Position numbers and translations under genes: made by a program. A DNA stretch of 14,187 bases from Phyllobacteriaceae bacterium UBA1059 (GTDB taxonomy: Bacteria; Pseudomonadota; Alphaproteobacteria; Rhizobiales; Rhizobiaceae). The stretch spans positions 1 through 14,187 of the forward strand of contig DCDI01000171.1 in assembly GCA_002316345.1 (NCBI GenBank), read 5' to 3'. The notes beneath the pieces were generated by a model. That model saw only the letters and a program-made list of their open reading frames with translations. It did not search any database and was not told the DNA's origin. Of this stretch, positions 1 to 7,696 are shown piece by piece (position 1 is the stretch's first letter; every line of letters starts with the position of its first letter).

Positions 1-1091
1 TAAGTGACGGGCAAAACGTGGTGGAACACGGTCTGCGTCCGCGACGCGCCGAGGCCGAGCGCTGCCTGGCGAAGCGAAGGCGGCACGGCGCGCAGCGCCG
101 CACGCGTCGCGATGATCACGGTGGGCAGCGTCATCAGGCTGAGAACGAGACCGCCGGCCAGCGGCGCCGACAACGGCAGGTGGAAGTAATTGATGAAGAC
201 CGCGGCACCCAGCAAACCGAACACGATGGACGGCACGGCAGCGAGGTTGTTGATGTTGACCTCGATCAGGTCGGTCAACTTGTTCTTCGGTGCAAACTCT
301 TCGAGATAGATCGCGCTGGCCACACCAACCGGAACCGCCAGCACGATGACGATGATCATCATGTAGAGCGAACCGATAAAGGCGCCGAGCAGGCCGGCTT
401 CGGCCGGGGCATTGCGGGAATCGGTATTGGTGAACAGCACGGATGCAAACGCCATGCGGATGCGGCCGTCTTCATAGAAGCGATCGGCCAAGGTGCGCGC
501 GGCTTCCGGAAGCTGCTGTCGGTCGCTGGCGATCGAGCGATCGATGTCGCCCTTCAGCCAGACATCCACATTGGCCGAGGCAAGCAGCTCGACGGGCACG
601 GTCTTGCCGAGCAGATCCGGGTTCTCGACGAACATGTTGCGCAAACGATAGCGCTCGTTCTGCGAGATCATCGCCTGAATGTCGCGCGGCGTCATCTGAA
701 CATCGGGGGCTTCAGCGCGGACGCTGTTTTCCACGATGCGGTTCCAGTTCAACAGCGACACCTTGCGCTGCCAATCCAGGTTCGCACGCTGGAAAGCGGC
801 GGGCGACTGGTCGGGCTGCTGGACTGGCTTGGGCTCGACCTTGATGACCGCCGGATCGAAGGTCACATCGACCTTCACCACCGGCTGCCAGAAAGCCGGC
901 ACGCCATCATGCAGGATCGTGCCGAACAGGAAGATCACGAAGCCGATGGCGATTGTGACGGAGGCGATGCCGTAGAAGCGAAAGCGGGTTTCGGCACCAC
1001 GCCGGCGCTTCAGGCTGGCCTGGATGCGGCTGCGGTTGGGCGAGCTGGCGGCAGCCGATGACTTGGGAGAGGACACAGCGGAAACGGTCAT
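1..1091 (-). CDS. pstA: Phosphate ABC transporter permease PstA (3' end cut by window edge)
   Basis: Inner-membrane permease that pairs with PstC to move phosphate delivered by PstS, driven by the ATPase PstB. Reading the minus strand from ATG at 1089-1091 gives 363 uninterrupted codons to the left edge. There is an N-terminal cytoplasmic stretch, one membrane segment near residues 40-58, a long hydrophilic insert of about 170 residues (typical of long alphaproteobacterial PstA), then membrane segments from about residue 232. At the window edge lies an ABC-permease EAA loop (AVPPSLRQAALGLGASRTQ), so the last segment or two is missing. The start lies 4 bp after the pstC stop, indicating one operon and probable translational coupling. 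A long open frame on the opposite strand (18-1061) is its shadow. Confidence 0.93.
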   Translation of the reverse strand, partial: MTVSAVSSPKSSAAASSPNRSRIQASLKRRRGAETRFRFYGIASVTIAIGFVIFLFGTILHDGVPAFWQPVVKVDVTFDPAVIKVEPKPVQQPDQSPAAFQRANLDWQRKVSLLNWNRIVENSVRAEAPDVQMTPRDIQAMISQNERYRLRNMFVENPDLLGKTVPVELLASANVDVWLKGDIDRSIASDRQQLPEAARTLADRFYEDGRIRMAFASVLFTNTDSRNAPAEAGLLGAFIGSLYMMIIVIVLAVPVGVASAIYLEEFAPKNKLTDLIEVNINNLAAVPSIVFGLLGAAVFINYFHLPLSAPLAGGLVLSLMTLPTVIIATRAALRAVPPSLRQAALGLGASRTQTVFHHVLPVT

Positions 1092-1095
1092 GATC

Positions 1096-2472
1096 TTACT
1101 CGTACTGCTCCCGATATTTGCGCACGACATAGAGCGCGATGACATTGAGGCAGAGCGTCATGGCAAACAGCGTCAGGCCGAGCGCGAAGGCGACGAGGCT
1201 CTGCGGGCTGGCGAAGTTGGTGTCGCCGGTCAGCTGGTTGACGATGGACACGGTGACGGTGGACGTCGCCTCGAACGGATTGAAGCGAAGGATCGGCGCG
1301 TTGCCGGCGGCCAGAACCACGATCATGGTTTCGCCGAAGGCCTTGGACACGGCCAGAAGAAAGGCGCCGACGATGCCCGGCAGTGCTGCGGGCAGAACCA
1401 CGCGCCGGATGGTTTCGGACTTTGTGGCGCCCATGCCGAGCGACCCGTCGCGCATGGCGCCCGGCACCTGGTTGATGATGTCGTCCGACAAGGAAGACAC
1501 GAAGGGGATGATCATGATGCCCATCGCGATGCCCGCCGTCAGGGCTGATGTGGCGCGGATCGGCACGCCGATCATGTCGCCGATCGTCGACAAGGCCGGT
1601 CCGAGCGTGACCAGGGCGAAGAAGCCGTAGATGATCGAGGGAATGCCGGCGAGGATCTCAATCATCGGCTTGGCAAAGGCGCGCACTTTGCGCGGCGCAT
1701 ATTCGGCCAGGTAGATCGCCGACATCAGACCGAGCGGAATGGCGACCAGCATGGCGATGGTGGACACCATGATCGTGCCCCACAGCAGCGGCAGCAGGCC
1801 GTATTGGCCGTAGTCGCCGCCCGCCGTCGCGGAAAAGCGCGGCGCCCATACCGTGCCGAAGAAGAAGTCCATCGGCGAAATGAAGGAGAAGAAGTGCAGC
1901 GCCTCGCGCAAAAGGGAGGCGATGATGCCGACCGTGGTGAGGATCGCGATACCCGAGCATATCGCCAGCAGCACCTTCACCACCGCTTCGAACTCGTTGC
2001 GGGCGCGCAGCCGCGGCGCGATGCGGGCGCGCATGACGAGTAGTCCGATGATGCCCAGGCCGGCCGCCACCGCAACAGTGGCCCAGAAGGTCAGCAGGCG
2101 AAATTCGTGCAGGGACTGCCCGGCGGCGTTTTCGTAGGGCTGGGCATCGCCAACCACGCCGTAGCCGGTGGAAATCTGCTCGACGCGACGAAGCGCATCG
2201 CGCAGTTGCGTGGGATCGCCGTTCACCACCTCGGGCGGCAAAAGCGACAGCGTGTAGGTGCGAACAACGTCGTCGCCGACAAAAAACCAGACAAGCAGAA
2301 TGGCGAGTGCTGGCACCAGGCACCAGAGCGCCACCATCATACCATGATAGTTCGGGCGCGAATGCATCTTCAGCGTGCTGCTGCCTGCAACGGCGCGGCT
2401 ACGCGAAAGGCCGATCTTATAGGATGCGGCCAGGAGAAGGAGAAGCAGAGCGGCAACGACCAGGCTGTTCAC
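1096..2472 (-). CDS. pstC: Phosphate ABC transporter permease PstC
   Basis: Membrane subunit of the high-affinity PstSCAB phosphate importer. It has 458 residues, longer than the roughly 320 of E. coli PstC because of an N-terminal extension with two membrane segments (about 4-20 and 46-66) and a hydrophilic section, as seen in other alphaproteobacteria. Further segments lie near 127-147, 165-187 and from 226 onward. The EAA loop is at about 339-366 (DGSLGMGATKSETIRRVVLP). The start is GTG at 2470-2472, preceded by CTGGAG about 8 bases upstream. It lies 140 bp after pstS with a hairpin between them, and 4 bp before pstA, so it belongs to a PhoB-controlled pst operon. Identification is firm; only the exact start is open. 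Confidence 0.95.
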   Translation of the reverse strand: MNSLVVAALLLLLLAASYKIGLSRSRAVAGSSTLKMHSRPNYHGMMVALWCLVPALAILLVWFFVGDDVVRTYTLSLLPPEVVNGDPTQLRDALRRVEQISTGYGVVGDAQPYENAAGQSLHEFRLLTFWATVAVAAGLGIIGLLVMRARIAPRLRARNEFEAVVKVLLAICSGIAILTTVGIIASLLREALHFFSFISPMDFFFGTVWAPRFSATAGGDYGQYGLLPLLWGTIMVSTIAMLVAIPLGLMSAIYLAEYAPRKVRAFAKPMIEILAGIPSIIYGFFALVTLGPALSTIGDMIGVPIRATSALTAGIAMGIMIIPFVSSLSDDIINQVPGAMRDGSLGMGATKSETIRRVVLPAALPGIVGAFLLAVSKAFGETMIVVLAAGNAPILRFNPFEATSTVTVSIVNQLTGDTNFASPQSLVAFALGLTLFAMTLCLNVIALYVVRKYREQYE

Positions 2473-2570
2473 GAACCCACTCCAGAAAAGACGTCAAAAC
2501 AAGTCGGCTATGCGCGACCAGGCTTTAAGGCAAAGACAATGCTGGCAGCTGCGCGCGTGGCAAGACACTG

Positions 2571-2599
2571 AAAAAGGCGGAGCGCTGATGCGCCCCGCC
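2571..2599 (-). terminator. Hairpin plus T-run between pstS and pstC (attenuating terminator)
   Basis: Reading the minus strand: a 10-bp stem (GGCGGGGCGC / GCGCTCCGCC with one G-T pair), loop ATCA, then TTTTT. It lies directly after the pstS stop and before pstC. In pst operons such a site commonly lets the binding protein be made in excess over the permease; that role is inferred here. Confidence 0.8.
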
Positions 2600-2612
2600 C
2601 TTCTCAATCAGT

Positions 2613-3635
2613 TTACTTCGCTGCGACGGTCTTGCCGTCTTCGAAAGCCTTCAAGGCTTCGGCGCGCTTGTCGTCCGGCATCGGGATGAGGCCAGCGCCT
2701 TCCAGCGTGCCGCCCGAGCCGGTCACGGCGTCGGACAGGAAGAACTCGGTATATTCCTTGATGCCCGGGATCGTGCCGATGTGCTCGCCCTTGACGTAGA
2801 AGTAGAGCGGACGCGACACCGGATACTTGCCCGAAGCAACGGTCTCGAGCGAAGGCGTGACGCCGGAAACGTCGGCAACCTTCAGCGTGTCGCGGTTCTG
2901 TTCGTAGAAGGAAAGGCCGAACACGCCGACGGTGGACGGATTGGCCTGCAAGCGAGCCAGCGTCTCGGTGTAATCACCGGAAATTTCGACAACCACGTCC
3001 TGACGGAAGGTCTCGCAAGCCTTGGTCATGGCTTCCTTGTCCATTTCCGGCAGCTTGGCTTCCTTACAGCCAGCAGCGATCATCTTCTCCTGGAAAACTT
3101 CGCGGGTGCCGTGGTTGGAGCCCGGGATCGCGACGTTGATTTCCTGGTCCGGAAGCGATGCGTCGATCTCTTTCCAGTTCTTGTAGGGGTTGGCGACCAT
3201 CTTGCCGTCAACCGGAACCTGCGCGGCGATCGCCTTGTAGACGTGGACCGGCTGCAGCTTGAAATCGCCCTGGTTGCTGCTGGTGGCGAACACGATGCCG
3301 TCGAAGCCGAACTGGACTTCCTGGATCTTCTCAACGCCCTTGGACTTGCAGGCCTCGATCTCTTCCTTCTTGATCGGACGCGATGCGTTGGCAATGTCGA
3401 TGGTGTTTTCGCCCACACCTTCACAGAACTGCTTCAGACCGCCACCGGTGCCGCCGGAGCCGACGACAGGTGCCTTGAAGTCAGGGAAAGCGTTGCCGAA
3501 TTCTTCGGCAACGATCGAAGCAAAAGGCAGCACGGTCGAGGAACCGGCGATCTGGATGGTGTCGCGGGACTGAGCCGAGGCTGGGCCTGCGAGGAGGATC
3601 GCCGCAACGGCGGTCGAAAGCAAAAGCTTGTTCAT
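2613..3635 (-). CDS. pstS: Periplasmic phosphate-binding protein PstS
   Basis: Captures phosphate in the periplasm and hands it to PstCA. It has 340 residues with a clear Sec signal peptide (MNKLLLSTAVAAILLAGPASA, cleavage expected after ASA near residue 21). Family motifs are visible: AGSSTVLPFA near residue 30, the VGSGGTGGG anion-binding loop near 58-66, IDIANASRPI near 80-89, and a GTRE motif near 176. There is a single N-terminal hydrophobic segment and no lipobox, so it is a soluble periplasmic protein. First gene of the operon, preceded by a PhoB box about 90 bp upstream. Length and motifs match the alphaproteobacterial PstS family. Confidence 0.96.
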   Translation of the reverse strand: MNKLLLSTAVAAILLAGPASAQSRDTIQIAGSSTVLPFASIVAEEFGNAFPDFKAPVVGSGGTGGGLKQFCEGVGENTIDIANASRPIKKEEIEACKSKGVEKIQEVQFGFDGIVFATSSNQGDFKLQPVHVYKAIAAQVPVDGKMVANPYKNWKEIDASLPDQEINVAIPGSNHGTREVFQEKMIAAGCKEAKLPEMDKEAMTKACETFRQDVVVEISGDYTETLARLQANPSTVGVFGLSFYEQNRDTLKVADVSGVTPSLETVASGKYPVSRPLYFYVKGEHIGTIPGIKEYTEFFLSDAVTGSGGTLEGAGLIPMPDDKRAEALKAFEDGKTVAAK

Positions 3636-3725
3636 GGAGCCTACTCCGTTCCGGATAAAGTCAAATTCGGATGCACCGTGGGGCGTCTTGCCCGCGGGCT
3701 GCGAGGGGAGGCTTAGGGGGTCTGT

Positions 3726-3743
3726 GTAACAGTTACATGACAG
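3726..3743 (-). promoter_or_regulatory. Pho box (PhoB binding site) of the pst operon
   Basis: On the minus strand the sequence is CTGTCAT-GTAA-CTGTTAC: two 7-bp direct repeats separated by 4 bases, matching the consensus PhoB half-site pair CTGTCAT-N4-CTGTNAC. It sits about 90 bp upstream of the pstS start. A TAAGCC hexamer about 10 bases downstream (3710-3715) is a possible -10, as expected for PhoB-activated promoters where the Pho box replaces the -35. Confidence 0.88.
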
Positions 3744-3844
3744 TTTTATATCGGCTTAATGATGTGTGAAGATCATCCGCCGGCCCGATACAACAGCGGC
3801 GTCTAATTCTTAGCAAGCAGAGTCTAGGACTCATCGCCGAACAG

Positions 3845-3869
3845 CAAAAAGCCGGCGCGAGGCCGGCTT
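3845..3869 (-). terminator. Intrinsic terminator of the DUF883-type gene
   Basis: Minus strand: AAGCCGGC, loop CTCGC, GCCGGCTT, then TTT. It is a perfect 8-bp GC-rich stem with a T-run, 28 bp after the stop of the gene at 3897-4208. Confidence 0.85.
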
Positions 3870-3896
3870 CTGCTTGGATCGGTCAAGTCTCAGAGA

Positions 3897-4208
3897 TCAG
3901 CGGCGCGAGGAAAACAGCGCGATCAGCAGGCCGATAATGGTGAAGCCGACAACGGCGGTTGCGACCGGGTTGTCCTTGGCCGTGGCTTCCACGAAACGAG
4001 CCTTGGAATACAGCTCCTTGCGCGCGCCCTTGGTGTTGGTGAGGAAGCTGTCGATCAGATCCGCGATGGTTTCGGACGCATCGTCATAAACCTGCGACGA
4101 CTGCTTCTTCACCTGCTTGCGCAGCACTGCCACTTCCTTCTGCAGCGAAGCAAGCTGATCGCTCACGTCGCCTCCAAGATCGTCGCGGAATTTCGAGAAA
4201 GACGGCAT
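3897..4208 (-). CDS. DUF883/ElaB-YqjD-like membrane-anchored small protein
   Basis: A 103-residue protein. The first ~75 residues are helical and charged, with heptad-like spacing (DQLASLQKEVAVLRKQVKK), suggesting a coiled coil. The C-terminus is one membrane segment (about 80-99, NPVATAVVGFTIIGLLIALF) ending in SSRR. This layout is that of the DUF883 family (E. coli ElaB, YqjD), C-tail-anchored inner-membrane proteins, some reported to bind ribosomes in stationary phase. The start ATG has GAGGA 7 bases upstream. It diverges from the acidic-protein gene and has a perfect EcfG-type promoter about 37 bp before the ATG, so stationary-phase or stress expression is likely (inferred). Family call good; molecular role here unproven. 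Confidence 0.82.
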   Translation of the reverse strand: MPSFSKFRDDLGGDVSDQLASLQKEVAVLRKQVKKQSSQVYDDASETIADLIDSFLTNTKGARKELYSKARFVEATAKDNPVATAVVGFTIIGLLIALFSSRR

Positions 4209-4244
4209 GGATCGGTCCTCAAATCAATGAATGGAAGTTCTGGA

Positions 4245-4269
4245 AACGGATAGGCCAAAGCTTTGTTCC
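4245..4269 (-). promoter_or_regulatory. EcfG-type (general stress response sigma) promoter
   Basis: Minus strand reads GGGGAAC, 16 bases, CGTTTC: exactly the GGAAC-N16-CGTT pattern of alphaproteobacterial EcfG/RpoE-type general-stress promoters. The -10 CGTT is at 4245-4248 and the -35 GGAAC at 4265-4269. The predicted transcript would start near 4238, giving a leader of about 30 bases before the DUF883-type ATG. On the plus strand, GGAAA-N17-TGTT (4242-4267) overlaps the same site as a weaker match pointing toward the acidic-protein gene. Confidence 0.7.
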
Positions 4270-4376
4270 CCAACCGAAGTGGCAGGACACAAACAGAAAT
4301 GCCGTCGCGCTGCCGCAACAAACCGTCACCAGAATGGTTCTAGGTTCGATCAACATGTCTCGGGAAGGAGACCACC

Positions 4377-4742
4377 ATGGCCGACCAAGATAATCGCCGA
4401 AACGATGCGTTGAACGAAGATCGCTTGCCTGGCGACGAGAATCGTCTCCCCGGTGCCGACACCGCAGGGACCGAAGATGGTGCCGTACTTGCGGACGACG
4501 ATCTTCTGGGTGACGACGAGATCGACACGGAAGATGCGGAGCTCGCCGAAGCCGATCTGTTCGACGACGACGAAGACCTCGTCTCGCTTGACGAAATCGA
4601 AGACGATGAGGCCGAGGACGTAACCGGCCAGGATGACGACAATCCTTATCAGGAGTCCGATGAAGCCCTGCCAGACGACGATGAAGAGCGTTCGATCGCC
4701 CGCGACAACTCGCGGGAAGGCTCGCGCTTCGGCGAAGTCTGA
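4377..4742 (+). CDS. Highly acidic small protein of unknown function
   Basis: A 121-residue soluble protein with no signal peptide, membrane segment or cysteine. By count 49 of 121 residues are Asp or Glu (about 40%), with acidic runs such as DDDLLGDDEIDTEDAE and FDDDEDL. The N-terminus holds two RLPG copies (DRLPGDEN, NRLPGAD) and the C-terminus turns basic/polar (ERSIARDNSREGSRFGEV). It is probably largely disordered. AAGGAG lies 6 bases before the ATG, so translation should be strong, and a terminator follows. It diverges from the DUF883-type gene and may share its stress promoter region. I do not recognise the family; the composition would suit a buffer, chaperone-like or nucleic-acid-mimic role, but that is speculation. 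Confidence 0.8.
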   Translation: MADQDNRRNDALNEDRLPGDENRLPGADTAGTEDGAVLADDDLLGDDEIDTEDAELAEADLFDDDEDLVSLDEIEDDEAEDVTGQDDDNPYQESDEALPDDDEERSIARDNSREGSRFGEV

Positions 4743-4763
4743 TCGCCTCGATCACGGGTAGTG

Positions 4764-4798
4764 AAAAAGCGTCCGGCTTCATCAGCCGGGCGCTTTTT
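4764..4798 (+). terminator. Intrinsic terminator after the acidic-protein gene
   Basis: AAAAAGCGTCCGGC, loop TTCATCA, GCCGGGCGCTTTTT: a 14-bp stem including an A/T tail, with one G-T pair, ending in TTTTT. The A-run on the left arm makes it potentially bidirectional. Confidence 0.9.
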
Positions 4799-4894
4799 AT
4801 GTCAGGAGATTGTCGGGCAGACCGGTTCGACACTTACAGATGATGGTGACCCCGCCGCTGGATGACGCTAAGACGTAAGTTCCTTCGGAGCTGG

Positions 4895-4912
4895 ATGAAC
4901 GCCCACCGATGA
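4895..4912 (+). promoter_or_regulatory. Possible 5-codon leader frame coupled to the kinase start
   Basis: ATGAACGCCCACCGATGA encodes M-N-A-H-R and stop. The best ribosome site here, CGGAG (4886-4890), is 4 bases before this ATG but 18 bases before the kinase ATG. The leader's TGA overlaps the kinase ATG as ATGA, a usual arrangement for re-initiation. Short enough to be chance. Confidence 0.35.
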
Positions 4913-6393
4913 CGACGACTGACTGGGTGGACGACCCCATTCTGCAAAATGGCGGCGAATGCGGCGCGTTGATGCGCGGCTTTGACTGGACCCGATCCCC
5001 TCTCGGTGTTCCAGCCAGCTGGTCGTCGCAATTGCGCACGACAGTCGGTCTGGCGCTGGGCTCGGTTCAACCCATGCTGATCGTGTGGGGACCAGAACAG
5101 ACCACACTTTATAATGACGGCTATGCTGCGATGTGCGGCAACCGCCATCCCGACGCGCTCGGCCAGCCCCTTCGCGACTTGTGGTTCGATATCTGGGAAG
5201 ACGTCGAACCGATCCTCGCGCGGGCTTACCAAGGTATCGGCACGCAGATGGACGACATCCAGTTCACCATGCACCGTAACGGCTATCCCGAAGAAACGCA
5301 TTTCGCCTTTTCCTATACGCCGGTGCGTGGCGATGACGGTACGGTGCTCGGCATGTTCTGCGCTTGTGCAGAAACAACGGGGGCAGTGATTGCGCGGCGC
5401 CAGCATCATCGTGAAAGCGACTTGTTGCGGCAGGTCTTTGAACAGGCACCGGGCAGTGTCGCCGTTCTTCGCAGCCCCGAGCACGTGTTCGAAATGGCCA
5501 ACGCGTCTTATGAGCATCTGGTCGGGCGCAAGGATCTGGTTGGCCGTTCCGTGCGCCAAGCACTCCCTGAGATCGCCGAACAAGGCTTCATCGATCTGCT
5601 CGATGCGGTGTATCGCACCGGCGAAACCTATGTCGGCACCAACATGCCGATCACCTTGAAGCGTTTGTTGGACGGAAAGCCGGAAGAGCGCGTTGTTGAT
5701 TTCGTTTACCAAGCACTCTGGGATCCAGCTGGAAAAGTGGACGGCATCTTCGTCCAGGCTCTCGATGTCACCGATCGGGTGCAGTCCGAACGCCAGCAGG
5801 AGGTTCTGAACCAGGAACTGGCGCATCGCATGAAAAACCAGCTGGCCATGGTTCAGGCGATCGTTTCGCAGACGATGCGCTCGGCCGTGGACCTGCCCGG
5901 CGCGCGCAAGAGCATCAGCGACCGCATCCAGGTTCTGGGACGCGCGCATGACATGATCCAGGTTGGCGTAGGCGGGCGCACGGGCGTCACACAGATCGCC
6001 GATGCGGTCGTCAATCTGCATAGCGACAAACGCAACAAGCAGTTTACGATCCAAGGGCCGGCCATTGCACTCGGCTCCAAGCAGGCCCTGTCCTTGTCGC
6101 TGATCCTGCACGAGCTTGCCACCAACGCCTTCAAGCACGGCGCGCTTTCGGTGGAAGATGGCCATATCGATCTCAGCTGGAATGCGGAAATGCGCGACGA
6201 TGTCGAGCACTTCGTTCTCGACTGGATCGAGCGCGACGGCCCGCTTGTTTCGGAGCCGACCACCACCGGTTCCGGCAGCCGCCTCATCAAGGCCGGTCTG
6301 GCCGGCGCGATCCGTTGCAGCAGCGACTCGGTTTACGCGCCCGACGGCTTCCGCTTCCGCTTGTCGGCCGACCTGTCTTCCCTGCGCGACTAG
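4909..6393 (+). CDS. HWE-family sensor histidine kinase with two PAS-like regions
   Basis: A 494-residue cytoplasmic-looking protein without membrane segments. Residues about 45-155 and 170-290 are PAS-like sensor regions (typical WGPEQTTLYNDGY and EMANASYEHLVGR patterns). The HWE kinase core follows: H-box ELAHRMKNQLAMVQAIVSQT with likely phospho-acceptor His306, N-box HELATNAFKHGA (401-412), the diagnostic WIERDGP (439-445) replacing the usual G1 box, and a glycine-rich GSGSRLI (454-460). Substrate is ATP; the partner regulator is not in the window. In alphaproteobacteria such kinases often feed the PhyR/EcfG stress pathway, suggestive given the EcfG-type promoter nearby. The ATG at 4909 has no close ribosome site of its own but overlaps the stop of a 5-codon leader frame. 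It ends 6 bp from the convergent chaC-like gene. Confidence 0.92.
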   Translation: MTTTDWVDDPILQNGGECGALMRGFDWTRSPLGVPASWSSQLRTTVGLALGSVQPMLIVWGPEQTTLYNDGYAAMCGNRHPDALGQPLRDLWFDIWEDVEPILARAYQGIGTQMDDIQFTMHRNGYPEETHFAFSYTPVRGDDGTVLGMFCACAETTGAVIARRQHHRESDLLRQVFEQAPGSVAVLRSPEHVFEMANASYEHLVGRKDLVGRSVRQALPEIAEQGFIDLLDAVYRTGETYVGTNMPITLKRLLDGKPEERVVDFVYQALWDPAGKVDGIFVQALDVTDRVQSERQQEVLNQELAHRMKNQLAMVQAIVSQTMRSAVDLPGARKSISDRIQVLGRAHDMIQVGVGGRTGVTQIADAVVNLHSDKRNKQFTIQGPAIALGSKQALSLSLILHELATNAFKHGALSVEDGHIDLSWNAEMRDDVEHFVLDWIERDGPLVSEPTTTGSGSRLIKAGLAGAIRCSSDSVYAPDGFRFRLSADLSSLRD

Positions 6394-6399
6394 CCTGGT

Positions 6400-7098
6400 T
6401 CAAGCAGCAGCAGCGGGATGCAGCTGCCGCAGTTCCTGCGCCACCAGATCCTGCAACCGCCAGAGATTGCGGTCGTGGATGCCGAAGGCTTCCAGGTGGG
6501 CGACGGTGTTGTAGAGATATTCCGCACAGGACCCCGCATGGCCGCAGGCGCGGGCGAGGATCACGGCGACGTCGGCCAGCGGCAGCTTGCGTGCCGTGTT
6601 TTCCCCAGTCGGTCCTGCCCAAAACGCCAGAACGCGCATCTTGCCTTTGTCTGTGTCTACCGTGATCCAGCGGATCATGTGAGCGTGTTGGTGGTAGCGC
6701 AATTCCCGCCACAACATGCGCCGGATCTGGCTCACGCGGTCGTCTTCGGCGATGCGATAGATCACGCCATCGCAGCGCCCGCCGCGCTCCAGCGCCATCA
6801 TCAAGCCCGGCTGTTCCGGCGTGCCGCGCCATCCCCGCATGATCAAACAAAAGGAGCGATGCCAGCCATAGGCGCTCGCCCGCATGTGGCCGGTGGCATC
6901 GAAGTCCGGCTTCCAGATCAGCGAGCCGTAAGCAAAGACCCACAACGGATCATCGCCGCATTCCGCATCGTAGCGACGAGCCATCGCATCGAGCTCATCA
7001 TCGGACAAGAGCGTCATGCCGGGCTCGGGAGCAAGCTCCGGCTCGGGACGAACGCTCAAGGCAACAAGCTCGGGGGTCAGCGTCATGTGGCGGGTCAT
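6400..7098 (-). CDS. ChaC-like gamma-glutamylcyclotransferase (glutathione-degrading)
   Basis: Cytosolic enzyme family that cleaves glutathione to 5-oxoproline and Cys-Gly. The protein has 232 residues. The family signature WVFAYGSLIWKPDF sits near residues 52-65 (the YGSL loop binds the gamma-glutamyl group), followed by RGWRGTPEQPGLMMALERGG (about 88-107), GVIYRI (about 110-115) and MLWRELR (about 127-133), whose Glu corresponds to the conserved catalytic acid region. It is convergent with the kinase gene (6-bp gap). The ATG at 7098 has a poor ribosome site and Met codons also occur at positions 5 and 28, so the true start may be slightly downstream. The first ~45 residues are not part of the core fold. 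Confidence 0.88.
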   Translation of the reverse strand: MTRHMTLTPELVALSVRPEPELAPEPGMTLLSDDELDAMARRYDAECGDDPLWVFAYGSLIWKPDFDATGHMRASAYGWHRSFCLIMRGWRGTPEQPGLMMALERGGRCDGVIYRIAEDDRVSQIRRMLWRELRYHQHAHMIRWITVDTDKGKMRVLAFWAGPTGENTARKLPLADVAVILARACGHAGSCAEYLYNTVAHLEAFGIHDRNLWRLQDLVAQELRQLHPAAAA

Positions 7099-7370
7099 GG
7101 TGAAACAAGCTAGGCGCTGAGCCCCAGCCTGTCATCAGCGACGCAGCGTCAACCGGGTCATTCCCCCCTGTTATGGCTGTCATGGATGAGATGCAGCCGC
7201 TTCAAGCGCGCGAAAAGGGGCAGAGGCGCCTTGCGTGTGGACTTTGGACGGTTATCCGCCAGGCTACCCCCTCTTGGTGTCAGCAGACCTCCCTTTTTGC
7301 GCATCGTCTGCCCTACGAAAAAGAAGGTTGGCTTCCTAAATGAGCGGCGTTCGAGGGGAGCTCCGCATTC

Positions 7371-7631
7371 ATGTCGTCCACAAATGAGCAGTCGGCCTGG
7401 TCGGTTACCGAAGCCTACATCCTGCTGCGCCGTACCTCGTCACGCCCGCTTTCCACCAAGGCCGCCGTTGCACATCTGCGCGAAACCGTGTCGGACTGCG
7501 AACACACGGATGAAGAACTGGTTCAGCTGATCGCCATCAGCGCGGTGCGCCATCGCTGCCCCCTGGCTTTCGACGGCCCGTTCAAGCCCAGCCAGGCAGC
7601 CTTAGAGCAGACCATCCTGAAAGCCAGCTAA
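7371..7631 (+). CDS. Small hypothetical protein (86 residues)
   Basis: Soluble 86-residue protein with an ATG preceded by GGGGAG about 10 bases upstream. It is predicted mostly helical (SVTEAYILLRRTSSRPLSTK, then AAVAHLRETVSDCEHTDEEL and VQLIAISAVRHRC), with no signal peptide or membrane segment, two cysteines and basic patches in both halves. I do not recognise the family. Codon use looks like the neighbouring core genes, supporting a real gene. It stands alone between the divergent chaC-like gene and the rcnB-like gene; an AGAGGC/GCCTCT hairpin at 7674-7691 lies just after it. Confidence 0.65.
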   Translation: MSSTNEQSAWSVTEAYILLRRTSSRPLSTKAAVAHLRETVSDCEHTDEELVQLIAISAVRHRCPLAFDGPFKPSQAALEQTILKAS

Positions 7632-7696
7632 GCTTTTTCTTAAGCGAAGGATGGCGCTTCCTAGAAGCAGGAAGAGGCAAGTCAAGCCTCTGATTC

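Noticed and set aside
18..1061. 347-codon open frame on the plus strand
   Set aside because: It lies antisense to pstA, has His/Asp/Arg-rich shadow composition and no recognisable domain; the minus strand gives an unmistakable permease.
2781..3716. 311-codon plus-strand frame opposite pstS
   Set aside because: Shadow of pstS; it runs over the Pho box region and shows no protein family pattern.
4834..6210. 458-codon open frame on the minus strand
   Set aside because: It is antisense to the HWE kinase, whose motifs are complete on the plus strand; high GC produces long antisense frames here.
7186..7530. 114-codon plus-strand frame before the 86-residue gene
   Set aside because: Proline/arginine-rich random-looking sequence without a ribosome site, overlapping the better supported frame at 7371.
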